Positions 42,529 to 51,397 are shown, counted from the stretch's first letter. The stretch is 64,000 nucleotides of DNA from Flavobacterium sp. 9R (GCF_902506345.1 NZ_LR733413.1:1652569-1716568), one strand, 5' to 3'. Notes: generated by a model not told the origin, from the sequence alone. Translations and numbers: made by a program.

Positions 42529-43194
42529 ATGAATCATCCCATTCGAGTAGTATTAGCAGATGACCACGTATTCGTTCGTGATGGTATCAAATCACTGTTA
42601 GAGAATGAAAATAACATCATAGTTGTTGGGGAAGCTACAGATGGACAAGAAGCCTTGACTATAGTAGCCTCTGAAAAACCTGATTTACTTATCGTAGACA
42701 TTAGAATGCCTCACTTTACTGGCATTGAAGTGGTTGAAAAAATACGTCAAGAGAATACCCCACTCAAGATTGTAGTACTATCCATGCACGAATCTGAAGA
42801 ATATGTATTAAAATCTATAAAAGCAGGCGCGGATGGTTACTTGCTTAAAGGATCTAGTAAAGAAGAATTCTTAAAAGCATTGCACACTGTTGCTAATGGT
42901 GGTAAATATTTTAGCGGCGATATTTCCTCTATTTTAATTAACCAACTTACTAATGGCAACGTACCACTAACCACTGAAAAAAAACAACAACTAGACGAAG
43001 AGCTAGTTATAACCAAAAGAGAAAAAGAAATTTTACAGCTTTTATTATCAGGAAAAGGCAATAAAGAAATTGCAGAAGCCCTTGAAATTAGTAAACGAAC
43101 AGCAGAAGTGCATCGCTTTAACTTGATGAAAAAACTTAAGGTTAAAAATTTAATTGAATTAGCAAACAAAGCAAAAGAGTATTCGCTGCTCTAG
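42529..43194 (+). CDS. NarL/FixJ-type response regulator
   Basis: 221 residues. Receiver domain with acidic pair D11-D12 and phospho-acceptor D57 (LLIVDIRMPHF), then a LuxR-type helix-turn-helix (ITKREKEILQLLLSGKGNKE, then SKRTAEVHRFNLMKKL). It is the partner of the NarX-like kinase and probably controls nitrate and nitrite genes. A strong terminator closes the unit. Confidence 0.9.
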   Translation: MNHPIRVVLADDHVFVRDGIKSLLENENNIIVVGEATDGQEALTIVASEKPDLLIVDIRMPHFTGIEVVEKIRQENTPLKIVVLSMHESEEYVLKSIKAGADGYLLKGSSKEEFLKALHTVANGGKYFSGDISSILINQLTNGNVPLTTEKKQQLDEELVITKREKEILQLLLSGKGNKEIAEALEISKRTAEVHRFNLMKKLKVKNLIELANKAKEYSLL

Positions 43195-43228
43195 TGTTTA
43201 TTCAAAAACTTATTGATTCAATGCGTAC

Positions 43229-43255
43229 AAGTGGTAATTTTACCACTTTTTTTTT
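43229..43255 (+). terminator. Terminator after the response regulator
   Basis: AAGTGGTA-ATTT-TACCACTT followed by a T run on the plus strand. The preceding gene ends 35 bases upstream. Confidence 0.88.
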
Positions 43256-43411
43256 GCTTTACAAATTCCTAAATGAGCTATCCCTCATAGATTCCCTACA
43301 GTTTACACCAAATGCAACGCTGCCATAAAAAAGATTAAAAAAGTCTTTTTTAAACTATTAGTTAGTTCTTCAGCTATCGAAACAAGGCTTTAAGCAAAAT
43401 ACTTATAAAAA

Positions 43412-43429
43412 TTAAGTATAAATACTTAA
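43412..43429 (+). promoter_or_regulatory. TTAAGTA-N4-TACTTAA palindrome upstream of the nitrate transporter
   Basis: TTAAGTA-TAAA-TACTTAA is an 18-base palindrome. A -7 element TATTTTTG lies at 43480-43487, placing the site about 73 bases upstream of transcription. A second pair, AAGTA and TACTT seven bases apart, lies at 43494-43510. The rest of the 373-base gap shows no gene. Confidence 0.65.
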
Positions 43430-43567
43430 ATTTTTTTCAAAAACTGCGTTTTGGCAGGTTTTACAATATCATTCGTCATTATTTTTGCCATTAAAGTACA
43501 CGAAATACTTAAACAAAGGTTTTCATCTACGTATTAAAATAATGTAAAAATAACTAACCTATCGAAC

Positions 43568-44905
43568 ATGAGCTCAATTTCAACCCATCAACCGCTTACT
43601 CGTTTAAACATTTTCAGCTTTAAAGGCGTTCAAATGCGAACTTTCCATATTACATGGCTTACCTTTTTCTTTAGTTTTTTTGCCTGGTTTGGTATGGCTT
43701 CACTAATGCCCTTGGCAAAAGAACAGTTACACCTTACCAAAGATCAATTGGGTAATATTCAAATTGCCTCTGTTTCTGCAACAATAATAGCTCGATTACT
43801 AATCGGTCGACTAGTAGATACCTACGGCCCACGATTGGTGTACACTTGGCTGCTAGTGATATGTGCTGTACCGGTTTTGTTAATAGGAACTTCACAATCG
43901 TATGAAAGCTTTTTACTGTTTCGATTAGCCATAGGTGTTATTGGAGCTTCTTTTGTTATTACACAATTTCATACTTCTGTAATGTTTGCACCCTCAATAA
44001 AAGGAACAGCAAATGCTACAGCGGGAGGGTTTGGAAATGCTGGTGCTGGCTTAGCAAATAGCACAATGCCATTAATTGCTGCTGGCTTTGTAGGATTAGG
44101 ATTTTGTACACACGAAGATAGTTGGAGATACGCAATGATAGTTCCTGGGGTTATACTATTAATTTGCGCCTTTTTCTATGTTAGATATACAAAAGATTTA
44201 CCCAACGGGAATTATAAAGAATTAGGAATTACCAACGAAAATAAAGAAAATACCTTTATGTTAGCTGTAAAAGACTACCGCACTTGGGTCTTAACGGTTG
44301 CCTATGCAGCTTGTTTTGGTGTTGAAATTACTATTGATAATTTCGCCCCAATTTATTTTACAGATACTTTTGGAGCAAGTCTAAAAACAGCTGGATTATG
44401 TGCAGGAATCTTTGGCATGATTAATATTTTTGCTCGTCCCTTAGGAGGAATTGTAGCCGATAAAGTAGGCAAAATATATGGTTTTTCTGGAAAAAACGTA
44501 TTGCTTGCTTTGCTATTAATTGTAGAAGGAATTGGAATCATTTTCTTTGGGCTGACAGAGCAGCTGGGGCTTGCTATCTTTTTAATGTTTCTTTTCGGAA
44601 TGAGCCTAAAAATGGCGAATGGTGCTACCTATAGCCTAGTTCCTTTTATTAACCCAAAGGCTGTTGGAAGCGTGGCAGGGATTGTTGGAGCCGGAGGAAA
44701 CATAGGTGCTATGCTAATTGCGTTTTTATTTAAAGCAAAAGCAGTTAAAGTAACAAAAGACGTGATCGATACTAATGGTCTTTCTAAAACCAAAGAATTA
44801 ATTGATTATACTGATGCTTTTTACACACTGGGAATCATCATCTTTATTACAGGAATCATTGTTTTAGCAGTAAAATATGCCATCAAAACAAAGGATAGTG
44901 AATAA
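43568..44905 (+). CDS. NasA/NarK-type nitrate transporter
   Basis: 445 residues, twelve helices, MFS. Signature regions are TAGGFGNAGAGLANSTMPL and SVAGIVGAGGNIGAMLIA, as in nitrate-nitrite porters. Unlike the two NarKs at 18-21 kb it has no large insert. A TAAGTA-type palindrome upstream and the flanking nirBD and nrt genes suggest service to assimilation. A terminator follows at 44942. Confidence 0.88.
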   Translation: MSSISTHQPLTRLNIFSFKGVQMRTFHITWLTFFFSFFAWFGMASLMPLAKEQLHLTKDQLGNIQIASVSATIIARLLIGRLVDTYGPRLVYTWLLVICAVPVLLIGTSQSYESFLLFRLAIGVIGASFVITQFHTSVMFAPSIKGTANATAGGFGNAGAGLANSTMPLIAAGFVGLGFCTHEDSWRYAMIVPGVILLICAFFYVRYTKDLPNGNYKELGITNENKENTFMLAVKDYRTWVLTVAYAACFGVEITIDNFAPIYFTDTFGASLKTAGLCAGIFGMINIFARPLGGIVADKVGKIYGFSGKNVLLALLLIVEGIGIIFFGLTEQLGLAIFLMFLFGMSLKMANGATYSLVPFINPKAVGSVAGIVGAGGNIGAMLIAFLFKAKAVKVTKDVIDTNGLSKTKELIDYTDAFYTLGIIIFITGIIVLAVKYAIKTKDSE

Positions 44906-44941
44906 CTACTTCCGCTTTGGGTAACTAGCACTTAAATAAAG

Positions 44942-44992
44942 AAGGAATGAAATTATACCAGCAATTTTGGATATACTTTCATTCCTTTTTTT
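44942..44992 (+). terminator. Terminator after the nitrate transporter
   Basis: AAGGAATGAAA (44942-44952) pairs with TTTCATTCCTT (44977-44987), with an extra inner stem TATACC/GGATATA, and is followed by T's. Confidence 0.82.
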
Positions 44993-45089
44993 GCTTGTTT
45001 ACGTTCCTGTATAGCACGGGAATTATTCAAAGTAGTCTCGTAAATCAAGGATTGATGTAAACAAATACATCTCACAGCAGTGAGAATAA

Positions 45090-45320
45090 TTATTAAATAG
45101 GCTTTAATCGAAACTAGGTTAAATTTTGGCTAAAGCCTTTTTTGAATCTCATTTTAAAAAATGGGCTAAAGCCCATTCCTATTAAAACTTTACAAAAAAA
45201 GAACGGGTAAACATTGCTATTCAAATGCACATTAAAAAGAATATTAGAATGAACTAAAGCTTAGTTCTATTGAAACTTTACAAAAAAAGAACGAGCTAAA
45301 CTCATTCCTTTTCAAAAGCT
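45090..45320. repeat. Cluster of degenerate palindromic repeats
   Basis: Several hairpin units resemble ATGGGCT-AA-AGCCCAT (45164-45179 region), each followed by a spacer such as ACTTTACAAAAAAAGAACG, which appears twice (about 45187 and 45277). The units vary in the stem but keep pairing. No gene lies in the 488-base gap between the transporter and the nrt operon. Confidence 0.6.
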
Positions 45321-45332
45321 ACTTTAATCCAT

Positions 45333-45370
45333 AAAAAATCCTTGCAAATTGCCTAAACAACGCAAGGATT
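45333..45370 (-). terminator. Terminator of the nrt operon
   Basis: AATCCTTGC and GCAAGGATT pair across 16 bases; on the minus strand the stem runs into TTTTTT. It lies 24 bases after the ABC ATPase gene. Confidence 0.8.
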
Positions 45371-45393
45371 CTTTCCACCAAATTGAATTGAAA

Positions 45394-46200
45394 CTAACTC
45401 TTATAGGTCATTCCCATGTCTTCAATAGAAAATGCATCGGTCAATAAGTGGAGCAAACGATCTCTCAACTCAATGTATTCTGGCATTTTTACAATCTCAA
45501 TTTTGTTTCTCGGTCTTGGCAAATGCACTTCTTCTATTTCTCTTATAGTGGCCGAAGGACCATCTTTTAACACCACAATTCTGTCCGATAAAAATAAGGC
45601 TTCCTCAATATCGTGTGTAATCATAATGATGGTTTTATCGCGATTATTGAGATTCCAAAGTTTCAACACTTCCAATTGCATAGAACTCTTGGTAAAGGCA
45701 TCCAAAGCTCCAAAAGGTTCGTCCAAAAGTAGTACTCCAGGATTGATGGCGAAAGCTCTTGCAATGGCAACTCTTTGTTTCATTCCTCCAGATAACTGGC
45801 CTGGCAATTTGTCTCGATGTTCTAACAAGTTGACCATTTTTAGGTTGGCATCTACAATGTCGTGTTTTTCTTTTTTGGAACAATTCATTACCGAATCTAC
45901 GGCTTGAAAAATATTTTCGTGAACCGTCAACCAAGGCAATAAGGAGTAATTTTGAAATACTATACCCCTATCAGGGCCTGGTCCTTTGATGGTGTTACCG
46001 TCTAACTCGACCGTACCTCCTGAGGGAGTTAGCATTCCAGCGATGGCATTCATAATGGTTGATTTTCCGCAACCTGAGTGACCAATGATGGAAATGATTT
46101 CGCCTTTTTTTATGGATAAGTTAATATCACGTACAGCGGTATATTTCCCTTTGGGAGTTGGGAAGGATATTTCTAAGTTTTTGATTTCTAAATAGCTCAT
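45394..46200 (-). CDS. nrtD: Nitrate ABC transporter ATPase
   Basis: 268 residues. Walker A IIGHSGCGKSTIM, Q-loop VFQNYSLLPWLTV, signature LSGGMKQRVAIARA, Walker B VLLLDEPFGALDA and switch His MITHDIEEAL. It matches the NrtC/D, SsuB and TauB ATPases. The start at 46200 (MSYLEIKN) fits the family; upstream codons are repeat-like. Substrate is inferred from NrtA and location. It lacks the extra NrtA-like domain of NrtC, hence the NrtD name. Confidence 0.9.
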   Translation of the reverse strand: MSYLEIKNLEISFPTPKGKYTAVRDINLSIKKGEIISIIGHSGCGKSTIMNAIAGMLTPSGGTVELDGNTIKGPGPDRGIVFQNYSLLPWLTVHENIFQAVDSVMNCSKKEKHDIVDANLKMVNLLEHRDKLPGQLSGGMKQRVAIARAFAINPGVLLLDEPFGALDAFTKSSMQLEVLKLWNLNNRDKTIIMITHDIEEALFLSDRIVVLKDGPSATIREIEEVHLPRPRNKIEIVKMPEYIELRDRLLHLLTDAFSIEDMGMTYKS

Positions 46201-46228
46201 TTTGATTTGTTTTTTTTGAGGTTTTGAC

Positions 46229-46305
46229 AAGGTTTAAGGTTGTTTAAAGTTTAATAGGGTTTAAGTTGTTCAAGAACTTATCCGGTTTAAACAACCTTAA
46301 ACCTT
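46229..46305. repeat. 20-base perfect inverted repeat between nrtB and nrtD
   Basis: AAGGTTTAAGGTTGTTTAAA (46229-46248) is matched by its complement at 46286-46305. Inside is a smaller hairpin (AAGTT...AACTT). It could form a strong intercistronic RNA stem reducing ATPase expression relative to the permease. Confidence 0.7.
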
Positions 46306-46322
46306 AAACTTTAAACATTTTT

Positions 46323-47210
46323 TTACCCTTTGTAAGCAACTTTGTGCTCGATGTAAGTAAAAATCCTATCGAAAAGTAATCCTACCAATCCAATGATAAT
46401 GATGGCCGAAATTACTTTTTCGAGACTTAAGGCGTTCCAACTGTCCCAAACAAAGAATCCGATTCCTGCTCCACCAGAAAGCATTTCGCCTGCTACAATT
46501 ACCAGCCAAGCCACGCTAATACTCAATCGCAATCCGGTGATGATGTGCGGTAAGCTATAAGGAATCAGTATTTTGGTAAGGTAACGCATTTTGGAAAAAC
46601 CAAAGGCCTTAGCCACGTTTTTATGATCTTGTGGTATGGACCCTACTCCAAAAGAGGTGTTGATGAGCGTTGACCATAATGAGGTAATAAAAACGATGAA
46701 AATAGTAGCCATTCCGGTGTCTTTAAAAACCACCAAACCTATTGGAAACCAAGCTAAAGGTGACACCGGTTTTAACAATTGCACAATGGGATAAAAGATT
46801 TGTTTGCAAATCGTGCTGGCTCCCATCAATATTCCGATGGGTATGGCAAATAATGACCCAATTAAAAATCCTGAAAGTACCGTTTTGATGGAGGTAAACA
46901 ACTGCAATCCGATGCCTTTGTCATTAGGACCATAATCATAAAAAGGATCGCTCAACATTTCCTTGAGCACCGTAAGTGTCGCTACTGGACCAGGTAAGGC
47001 TTGTTCTGTAAAATAACTTACTAGACTCCAAAATCCAGCGAAAAATACCAATCCAACTAAAGCGAATAGGGCTGATTTCGATTTTTGAAACACGTTATTA
47101 AATAGAAGCTTCAAACTTGTGTTTCCTTTTTCGCTGCTGTAAGCGACGGTTTGCTCTTGACTATTTTCTATACTCAAAGCATCGATGGTGAGGGTGTTTT
47201 TATCTGACAT
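46323..47210 (-). CDS. nrtB: Nitrate ABC transporter permease
   Basis: 295 residues, about six helices after a 45-residue cytoplasmic tail. Family segments: IGLQLFTSIKTVLSGFLIGS, LKPVSPLAWFPIGLVVFKDTG and the EAA-type loop DHKNVAKAFGFSKMRYL. It works with NrtA and the ATPase to import nitrate or nitrite. It follows nrtA across a repeat-rich spacer. Confidence 0.9.
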   Translation of the reverse strand: MSDKNTLTIDALSIENSQEQTVAYSSEKGNTSLKLLFNNVFQKSKSALFALVGLVFFAGFWSLVSYFTEQALPGPVATLTVLKEMLSDPFYDYGPNDKGIGLQLFTSIKTVLSGFLIGSLFAIPIGILMGASTICKQIFYPIVQLLKPVSPLAWFPIGLVVFKDTGMATIFIVFITSLWSTLINTSFGVGSIPQDHKNVAKAFGFSKMRYLTKILIPYSLPHIITGLRLSISVAWLVIVAGEMLSGGAGIGFFVWDSWNALSLEKVISAIIIIGLVGLLFDRIFTYIEHKVAYKG

Positions 47211-47247
47211 AGTATGCTAATTAAATTTCTATTTTTTTTATTTTTTG

Positions 47248-47470
47248 AAACATATAAGTCATAAAAGTTTTTTTCTCTATTTCAAATACTTAAATGCCTT
47301 AAATGTTAATATTATTCTATTTAAACATATAAGTCATAGAAGTTTTATCTGAATAGGGATAAGTAAAGCCGAAGTTCATCTGAGTAAAACATACTTTTTT
47401 TGTTTGACTTATTTTTGTTTTTAATATAGATAGCCCTGTACTTTTGTTTTCTAATATGACTTATATGTTT
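47248..47470. repeat. Dispersed AAACATATAAGTCATA repeats between nrtA and nrtB
   Basis: Direct copies at 47248-47268 and 47323-47343 and an inverted copy at 47456-47470 share AAACATATAAGTCAT. Two further copies start each unit of the tandem duplication at 9061-9411. They look like remnants of one dispersed repeat family. Confidence 0.6.
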
Positions 47471-47474
47471 ATCT

Positions 47475-48686
47475 TTATTTTCTAACCACTTTTAGGTAAG
47501 CCGCTGGATTGGAAGGATCAAATACGGTTTTATCCATCGTTAAGGCAAAAGGTTTCATATCGTCATTGGGTACTTTTACATTCATACTTTTGGCCACTTC
47601 TTTGTATAAATCATCCAGAATAAGTTTATCAGCAATGGCGGTATAATTGGGCGCTTCCTTTAAGTAGCCAAAACGAACAAACTGCGCCATAGCCCAAATA
47701 GCATGCGATTTTCTAGGATAATTTACCATTCCGCCTTTATGAAATAGCATATAATCATTATCATAGATTTCTACTCCTAGGTTACAACCTAAATTGTAAT
47801 CTCCCATAAGTCTTGCCTCGATAACATCAGCTGGTGCATTTACATAAGGTGCTTTACCAATAATCGCGGCGGCTTTTTTTCTGTTTGATGGTACGTCAAG
47901 CCACTTACAAGCTTCCATAACCGCTTTCATAACTTTTACTAAATCGGTTCTGCGTTTGGCACTAAATTCTTTGTTAACTACCAAGGCTTTCTCTGGATGG
48001 TCTTTCCAAATATCCTGAGAGGCAACTTGAGTAAATCCAACTCCTTGCTTTACCGCTACTCCTCCCCAAGGCTCGCCCACACAAAATCCATCCATATTCC
48101 CCACTTTCATATTGGCAACCATTTGTGGCGGTGGGATTGTGATGATTTTAACTGCTTTTTGATTCAATCCTGCTACAGACATCCAGTTACGCAACCATAA
48201 ATCGTGCGTTCCTCCTGGAAAAGTCATAGCAAAAGTGACTTCTTTCTCGGCTTTCAATTTGGCCGCAACTACTGGTGTAACTTTATTCATTTGTTTAAAA
48301 CCAACTTTACCACAAAAATCATTGGATAAAGTAACGGCTTGACCGTTTACGTTAAGCATCATAGCAATCATCATTTCTGAACCTGCTTTCCCTCCTACCC
48401 CTGTGTAAACAGAGAAAGGCATAGAATATAAGCAATGAGCACCATCGAGTTCGCCTGTTAAAATCTTATCACGAACATTGGCCCAAGAAGATTCTTTGGT
48501 CACTACTACCTCAACACCATACTTTTTAAAAAGTCCCAATTCTTTGGCCATTACGATTGGGGAACAATCGGTTAAAGGAATAAATCCTAATCGTACAGGG
48601 TCATTTTGTGCTGCAACGGATTGAAAAAATGCGACAGCTACAATCACAAAAACAGATTGAATGGCTTTGTTTATTAATGTTTTCAT
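47475..48686 (-). CDS. nrtA: Nitrate ABC transporter substrate-binding protein
   Basis: 403 residues. A signal peptide (SVFVIVAVAFFQSVAA) precedes the CmpA/NrtA fold: VRLGFIPLTDCSPIVMAKEL, GELDGAHCLYSMPFSVYTG, FPGGTHDLWLRNWM, PPPQMVANMKVGNMDGFCVG. The GT/H-DLWLR stretch and C-terminal DYNLGCNL are NrtA-like. It binds nitrate or nitrite in the periplasm. No lipobox is apparent. It follows the second porin gene, so the operon covers both membranes. Confidence 0.9.
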   Translation of the reverse strand: MKTLINKAIQSVFVIVAVAFFQSVAAQNDPVRLGFIPLTDCSPIVMAKELGLFKKYGVEVVVTKESSWANVRDKILTGELDGAHCLYSMPFSVYTGVGGKAGSEMMIAMMLNVNGQAVTLSNDFCGKVGFKQMNKVTPVVAAKLKAEKEVTFAMTFPGGTHDLWLRNWMSVAGLNQKAVKIITIPPPQMVANMKVGNMDGFCVGEPWGGVAVKQGVGFTQVASQDIWKDHPEKALVVNKEFSAKRRTDLVKVMKAVMEACKWLDVPSNRKKAAAIIGKAPYVNAPADVIEARLMGDYNLGCNLGVEIYDNDYMLFHKGGMVNYPRKSHAIWAMAQFVRFGYLKEAPNYTAIADKLILDDLYKEVAKSMNVKVPNDDMKPFALTMDKTVFDPSNPAAYLKVVRK

Positions 48687-48804
48687 ATTTTTTGTTTTAA
48701 GTTTTATAGTTTATTGTTCGTGGTTTGTGATTTGCTGTTTTATGGTTTGAAATAAACAGAATTATCAAATCACTAATGCACAACACCTAACACTCACCAT
48801 AGCA

Positions 48805-50232
48805 TTACTTTTTAGCTAAAAAATTAGGGGTAATATTGAGCATAATGTATCCAAAGTGAGGTGTTAAATCAGCATTCGCAACGTTTTTTACAGCTGCAGA
48901 AGCCATAGTATTGGTGGCTTGCATATAAGAATAACCAGCCTCTAAATTGATCATTTTAGTCAAACCATATTTTACAGTAACATCTAATTCGGTACCAAGA
49001 TATTTGTTAAGGTTCCCTGCCAAGGTATTGGCCGATTCAAATCCGTGCAAATCAAAAGTGAAACTCAAATTATCTTTAGCATTGTATTTCGCTTTTAAGA
49101 AATAATTCAATAACCCTTGGCTTCCAAAACCGCTAGCTACATAAAAATAGTCCATGTATCCCCAAAATTTGTGTGGTGTTCCATACAAAGGATCAAAGCG
49201 ATTGCTTTTACTTGTTGCAGTCACTGCTTTTGTTCCGTCATTTCCAGAAAGGTAATCGATTCCTGGGCCTACAAACCATTTGCGTCCCATTTGATAAGTA
49301 GCAGTAACAGAAGCTAAATTTGCATTAATAGAGCGACCGTCTTTGTCTTTACCTCCTTGGTGATAGATGCTTCCTGTAAGGTTCAATTTTCGAGTTAGAA
49401 AAGTATTGAAGAAAAATCCCGCAGTGTTTCGGCTCCAAACGCCTTCTGTATTCACTTTTGTAACCACTGCTGGTGTTCCACTAGTTACAGTGGTATACTT
49501 ATTAAAGTCGTCTTTAAAGAATAAAAAGGAAATGTCTCCAAAAGAAAACTTTTTGTCAACATATAAGTACTGAAAAGATTTGTACATCGTCCCAATTCCA
49601 TTAGTACCAGCGCCATAAGCAGGATTAGTACCATTATAAATTGTTCCTGAACTAAGTTCTTTGTTTTGATTAAAAGCTACCCCTACATCGGCAATCCATC
49701 CTTTGTTGGCATATTTAAATACAATGGCATCGTGGCGACGTCCTTGTTGCAACCAATCCAACCCCCCTAATACTTTTTGATCATCATAAGAAATTTGTTG
49801 ACGACCAATCTTTACTGACATATTTTGAATAGTGCTTAGTGTATCTATCAAACTTATTTCTCCCCAAGCTTCGTGTAACAAAACACCATTATTCACTTCT
49901 GTAGTGGTTCTATTGATTGAGGAAGCATCCTGCCCCCAAACTCTCACGTCTTGTAGTGCAGTAAAAACTTTGAAACGGTATCCTGAATAGCCCAAATTTA
50001 ATCTGGCTCTTTGTGAATTGAACAAGGCCGTCTTCTCTCCCTTCTTTTGTAAAGTTCCAAATCCTGCTCTAATTTCTGTCCTTTCTCTGATTTGTCCAGT
50101 TGCCGTTAATTGTGCTTTAGTGGTGTTTACAGAAAAAAGAGTAATCACTCCAGCTAGTAAAGCGATTTTGTATCCTTTTGTTGCTGTACTTGCTACTTCT
50201 TTTTTAAATGAATGTTTTTTGTTGGTTAACAT
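48805..50232 (-). CDS. Alginate-export-family outer membrane porin, nrt operon
   Basis: 475 residues. Signal peptide (KIALLAGVITLFSVNTTKA), then a beta-barrel with TATGQIRERTEIRAGFG, VKIGRQQISYDDQKVLGG and LDWLQQGRRHDAIVF, ending in FGYIMLNITPNF. It is a paralogue of the porin at 21491. Each heads a separate nitrate transport operon, so the family probably serves nitrate or nitrite entry. A TAAGTA-N4-TACTTA palindrome and TAAGTTTG element lie just upstream. Confidence 0.86.
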   Translation of the reverse strand: MLTNKKHSFKKEVASTATKGYKIALLAGVITLFSVNTTKAQLTATGQIRERTEIRAGFGTLQKKGEKTALFNSQRARLNLGYSGYRFKVFTALQDVRVWGQDASSINRTTTEVNNGVLLHEAWGEISLIDTLSTIQNMSVKIGRQQISYDDQKVLGGLDWLQQGRRHDAIVFKYANKGWIADVGVAFNQNKELSSGTIYNGTNPAYGAGTNGIGTMYKSFQYLYVDKKFSFGDISFLFFKDDFNKYTTVTSGTPAVVTKVNTEGVWSRNTAGFFFNTFLTRKLNLTGSIYHQGGKDKDGRSINANLASVTATYQMGRKWFVGPGIDYLSGNDGTKAVTATSKSNRFDPLYGTPHKFWGYMDYFYVASGFGSQGLLNYFLKAKYNAKDNLSFTFDLHGFESANTLAGNLNKYLGTELDVTVKYGLTKMINLEAGYSYMQATNTMASAAVKNVANADLTPHFGYIMLNITPNFLAKK

Positions 50233-50258
50233 AGTTTTCGGTTTTGATTAGTACATTA

Positions 50259-50284
50259 CAAACTTAATTAAGTATTTTTACTTA
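50259..50284 (-). promoter_or_regulatory. Porin-nrt promoter with TAAGTA-N4-TACTTA palindrome
   Basis: TAAGTA-TTTT-TACTTA (50269-50284) stands three bases upstream of TAAGTTTG on the minus strand (50259-50266 on plus), a perfect -7 element. The start codon is 27 bases further on. The rest of the 308-base gap up to the Crp/Fnr terminator shows no gene. Confidence 0.75.
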
Positions 50285-50474
50285 CGTATTGTAATTTTAC
50301 AAACAAAAAACTCTTTTTACCCCTTCTTTTATAGTACTAAAAAGCGGGCTATTTTATGCGTTTTCGCAATAAAAAAATTAGAATCCCAATAAAAACAGCC
50401 CTTTAGCACAATACCAATACGTAGATAATTACCACTAGTTCACAACAAAACAACGCTATAGTATTCAAATGCAT

Positions 50475-50502
50475 AAAAAAAGCCTCATTAAAGAGGCTTT
50501 GC
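50475..50502 (-). terminator. Terminator of the Crp/Fnr gene
   Basis: AAAGCCTC-ATTAAA-GAGGCTTT with a T run on the minus strand. It lies 39 bases after the regulator gene. Confidence 0.85.
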
Positions 50503-50540
50503 GTGCTGCATTTCAAATAAATACGGTAAACTATCTAAAT

Positions 50541-51245
50541 TTAAATGTATTTATGATCCATAATTTCGGTTCTTAGCTTAGTTATATTTAACAATCCTAT
50601 TCTTTTTCCAGTAGTTGCTATTAATTGTTCTTTTTTTAAACTAGAGATCATTCTGGTCACTTGTTCCTCTGTGGTACCGGCAAAATCTGCTATCTCTTTA
50701 CGGGATAACGCTATGTCTATAGTGCCATCTGTTTGACCAAATTTTCTATGGATGTACAATAAAGAGTCAATCACACGTTCGCGAACATTCATGTGTGCAA
50801 TTTTCCGAATATTATTTTCACTTTTATTGAGTTCCTCTGCATAGAACAACATTAAATCATACGTAAATTCTGGAACAGTATGCAAAATTTCGAGCATAAC
50901 TTCATTACTAAAATTACACAAAACAGTATCCTCTAAGGCGTAAGCCCCAATCAAATAGCGTTTACTGGTACCAAAACCTCGAAAACCTAATGTATCACCG
51001 TCTTTGGTAAAGCGAACAATTTGCTCTCTACCATTAATACCGGTTTTTATGGTTTTAACTTTCCCTTTTTTTATAAAATACAGCCCTTGCATAGGAGCAC
51101 CCTCAATTATAAATTGATGACTTTTTTTGCATAAAAAGCTATTTTTTTTATCCAAAAAAGGTTTCATTTTATCCAAATGCAAATGCTTTTTTATAATACA
51201 GTTTTCATTGTTACAACTATTGCAATGTGCTAAGGCTTCCTTCAT
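50541..51245 (-). CDS. Crp/Fnr-family regulator with FNR-like cysteines
   Basis: 234 residues. A cyclic-nucleotide-like sensor (GLYFIKKGKVKTIKTG; QIVRFTKDGDTLGFRG), a dimer helix and a C-terminal HTH (LSRKEIADFAGTTEEQVTRM). Cys8, Cys11, Cys16 and Cys110 sit almost as the four cluster ligands of FNR (C20, C23, C29, C122), so an oxygen- or NO-sensitive Fe-S cluster is possible. The recognition helix has ExxTR where FNR has ExxSR. It is divergent from the assimilatory nitrate reductase with a TACGTA-N4-TACGTA site between, and is the best candidate regulator of that motif. Confidence 0.88.
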   Translation of the reverse strand: MKEALAHCNSCNNENCIIKKHLHLDKMKPFLDKKNSFLCKKSHQFIIEGAPMQGLYFIKKGKVKTIKTGINGREQIVRFTKDGDTLGFRGFGTSKRYLIGAYALEDTVLCNFSNEVMLEILHTVPEFTYDLMLFYAEELNKSENNIRKIAHMNVRERVIDSLLYIHRKFGQTDGTIDIALSRKEIADFAGTTEEQVTRMISSLKKEQLIATTGKRIGLLNITKLRTEIMDHKYI

Positions 51246-51389
51246 AATTGTATCTTTTTAAAATTAAATTCAAACTTTATATAAACATTTAACCGTCGCG
51301 ATTTCCTGCATTATTTTGCTTTTACCACGCTATAAATTGTAGTATTCTAAAAAATGAGCTTGGGATTTATCGTATCTCGAATTTTTATT

Positions 51390-51397
51390 CAAACTTA
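51390..51397 (-). promoter_or_regulatory. -7 element of the Crp/Fnr gene
   Basis: TAAGTTTG on the minus strand. The palindrome at 51417-51432 is centred about 31 bases upstream of its middle, near the usual class II activator position. Confidence 0.5.

Noticed and set aside
43494..43510. AAGTA and TACTT seven bases apart as a standard regulon site.
   Set aside because: Spacing differs from the N4 of the other six sites; noted only as a possible accessory site.
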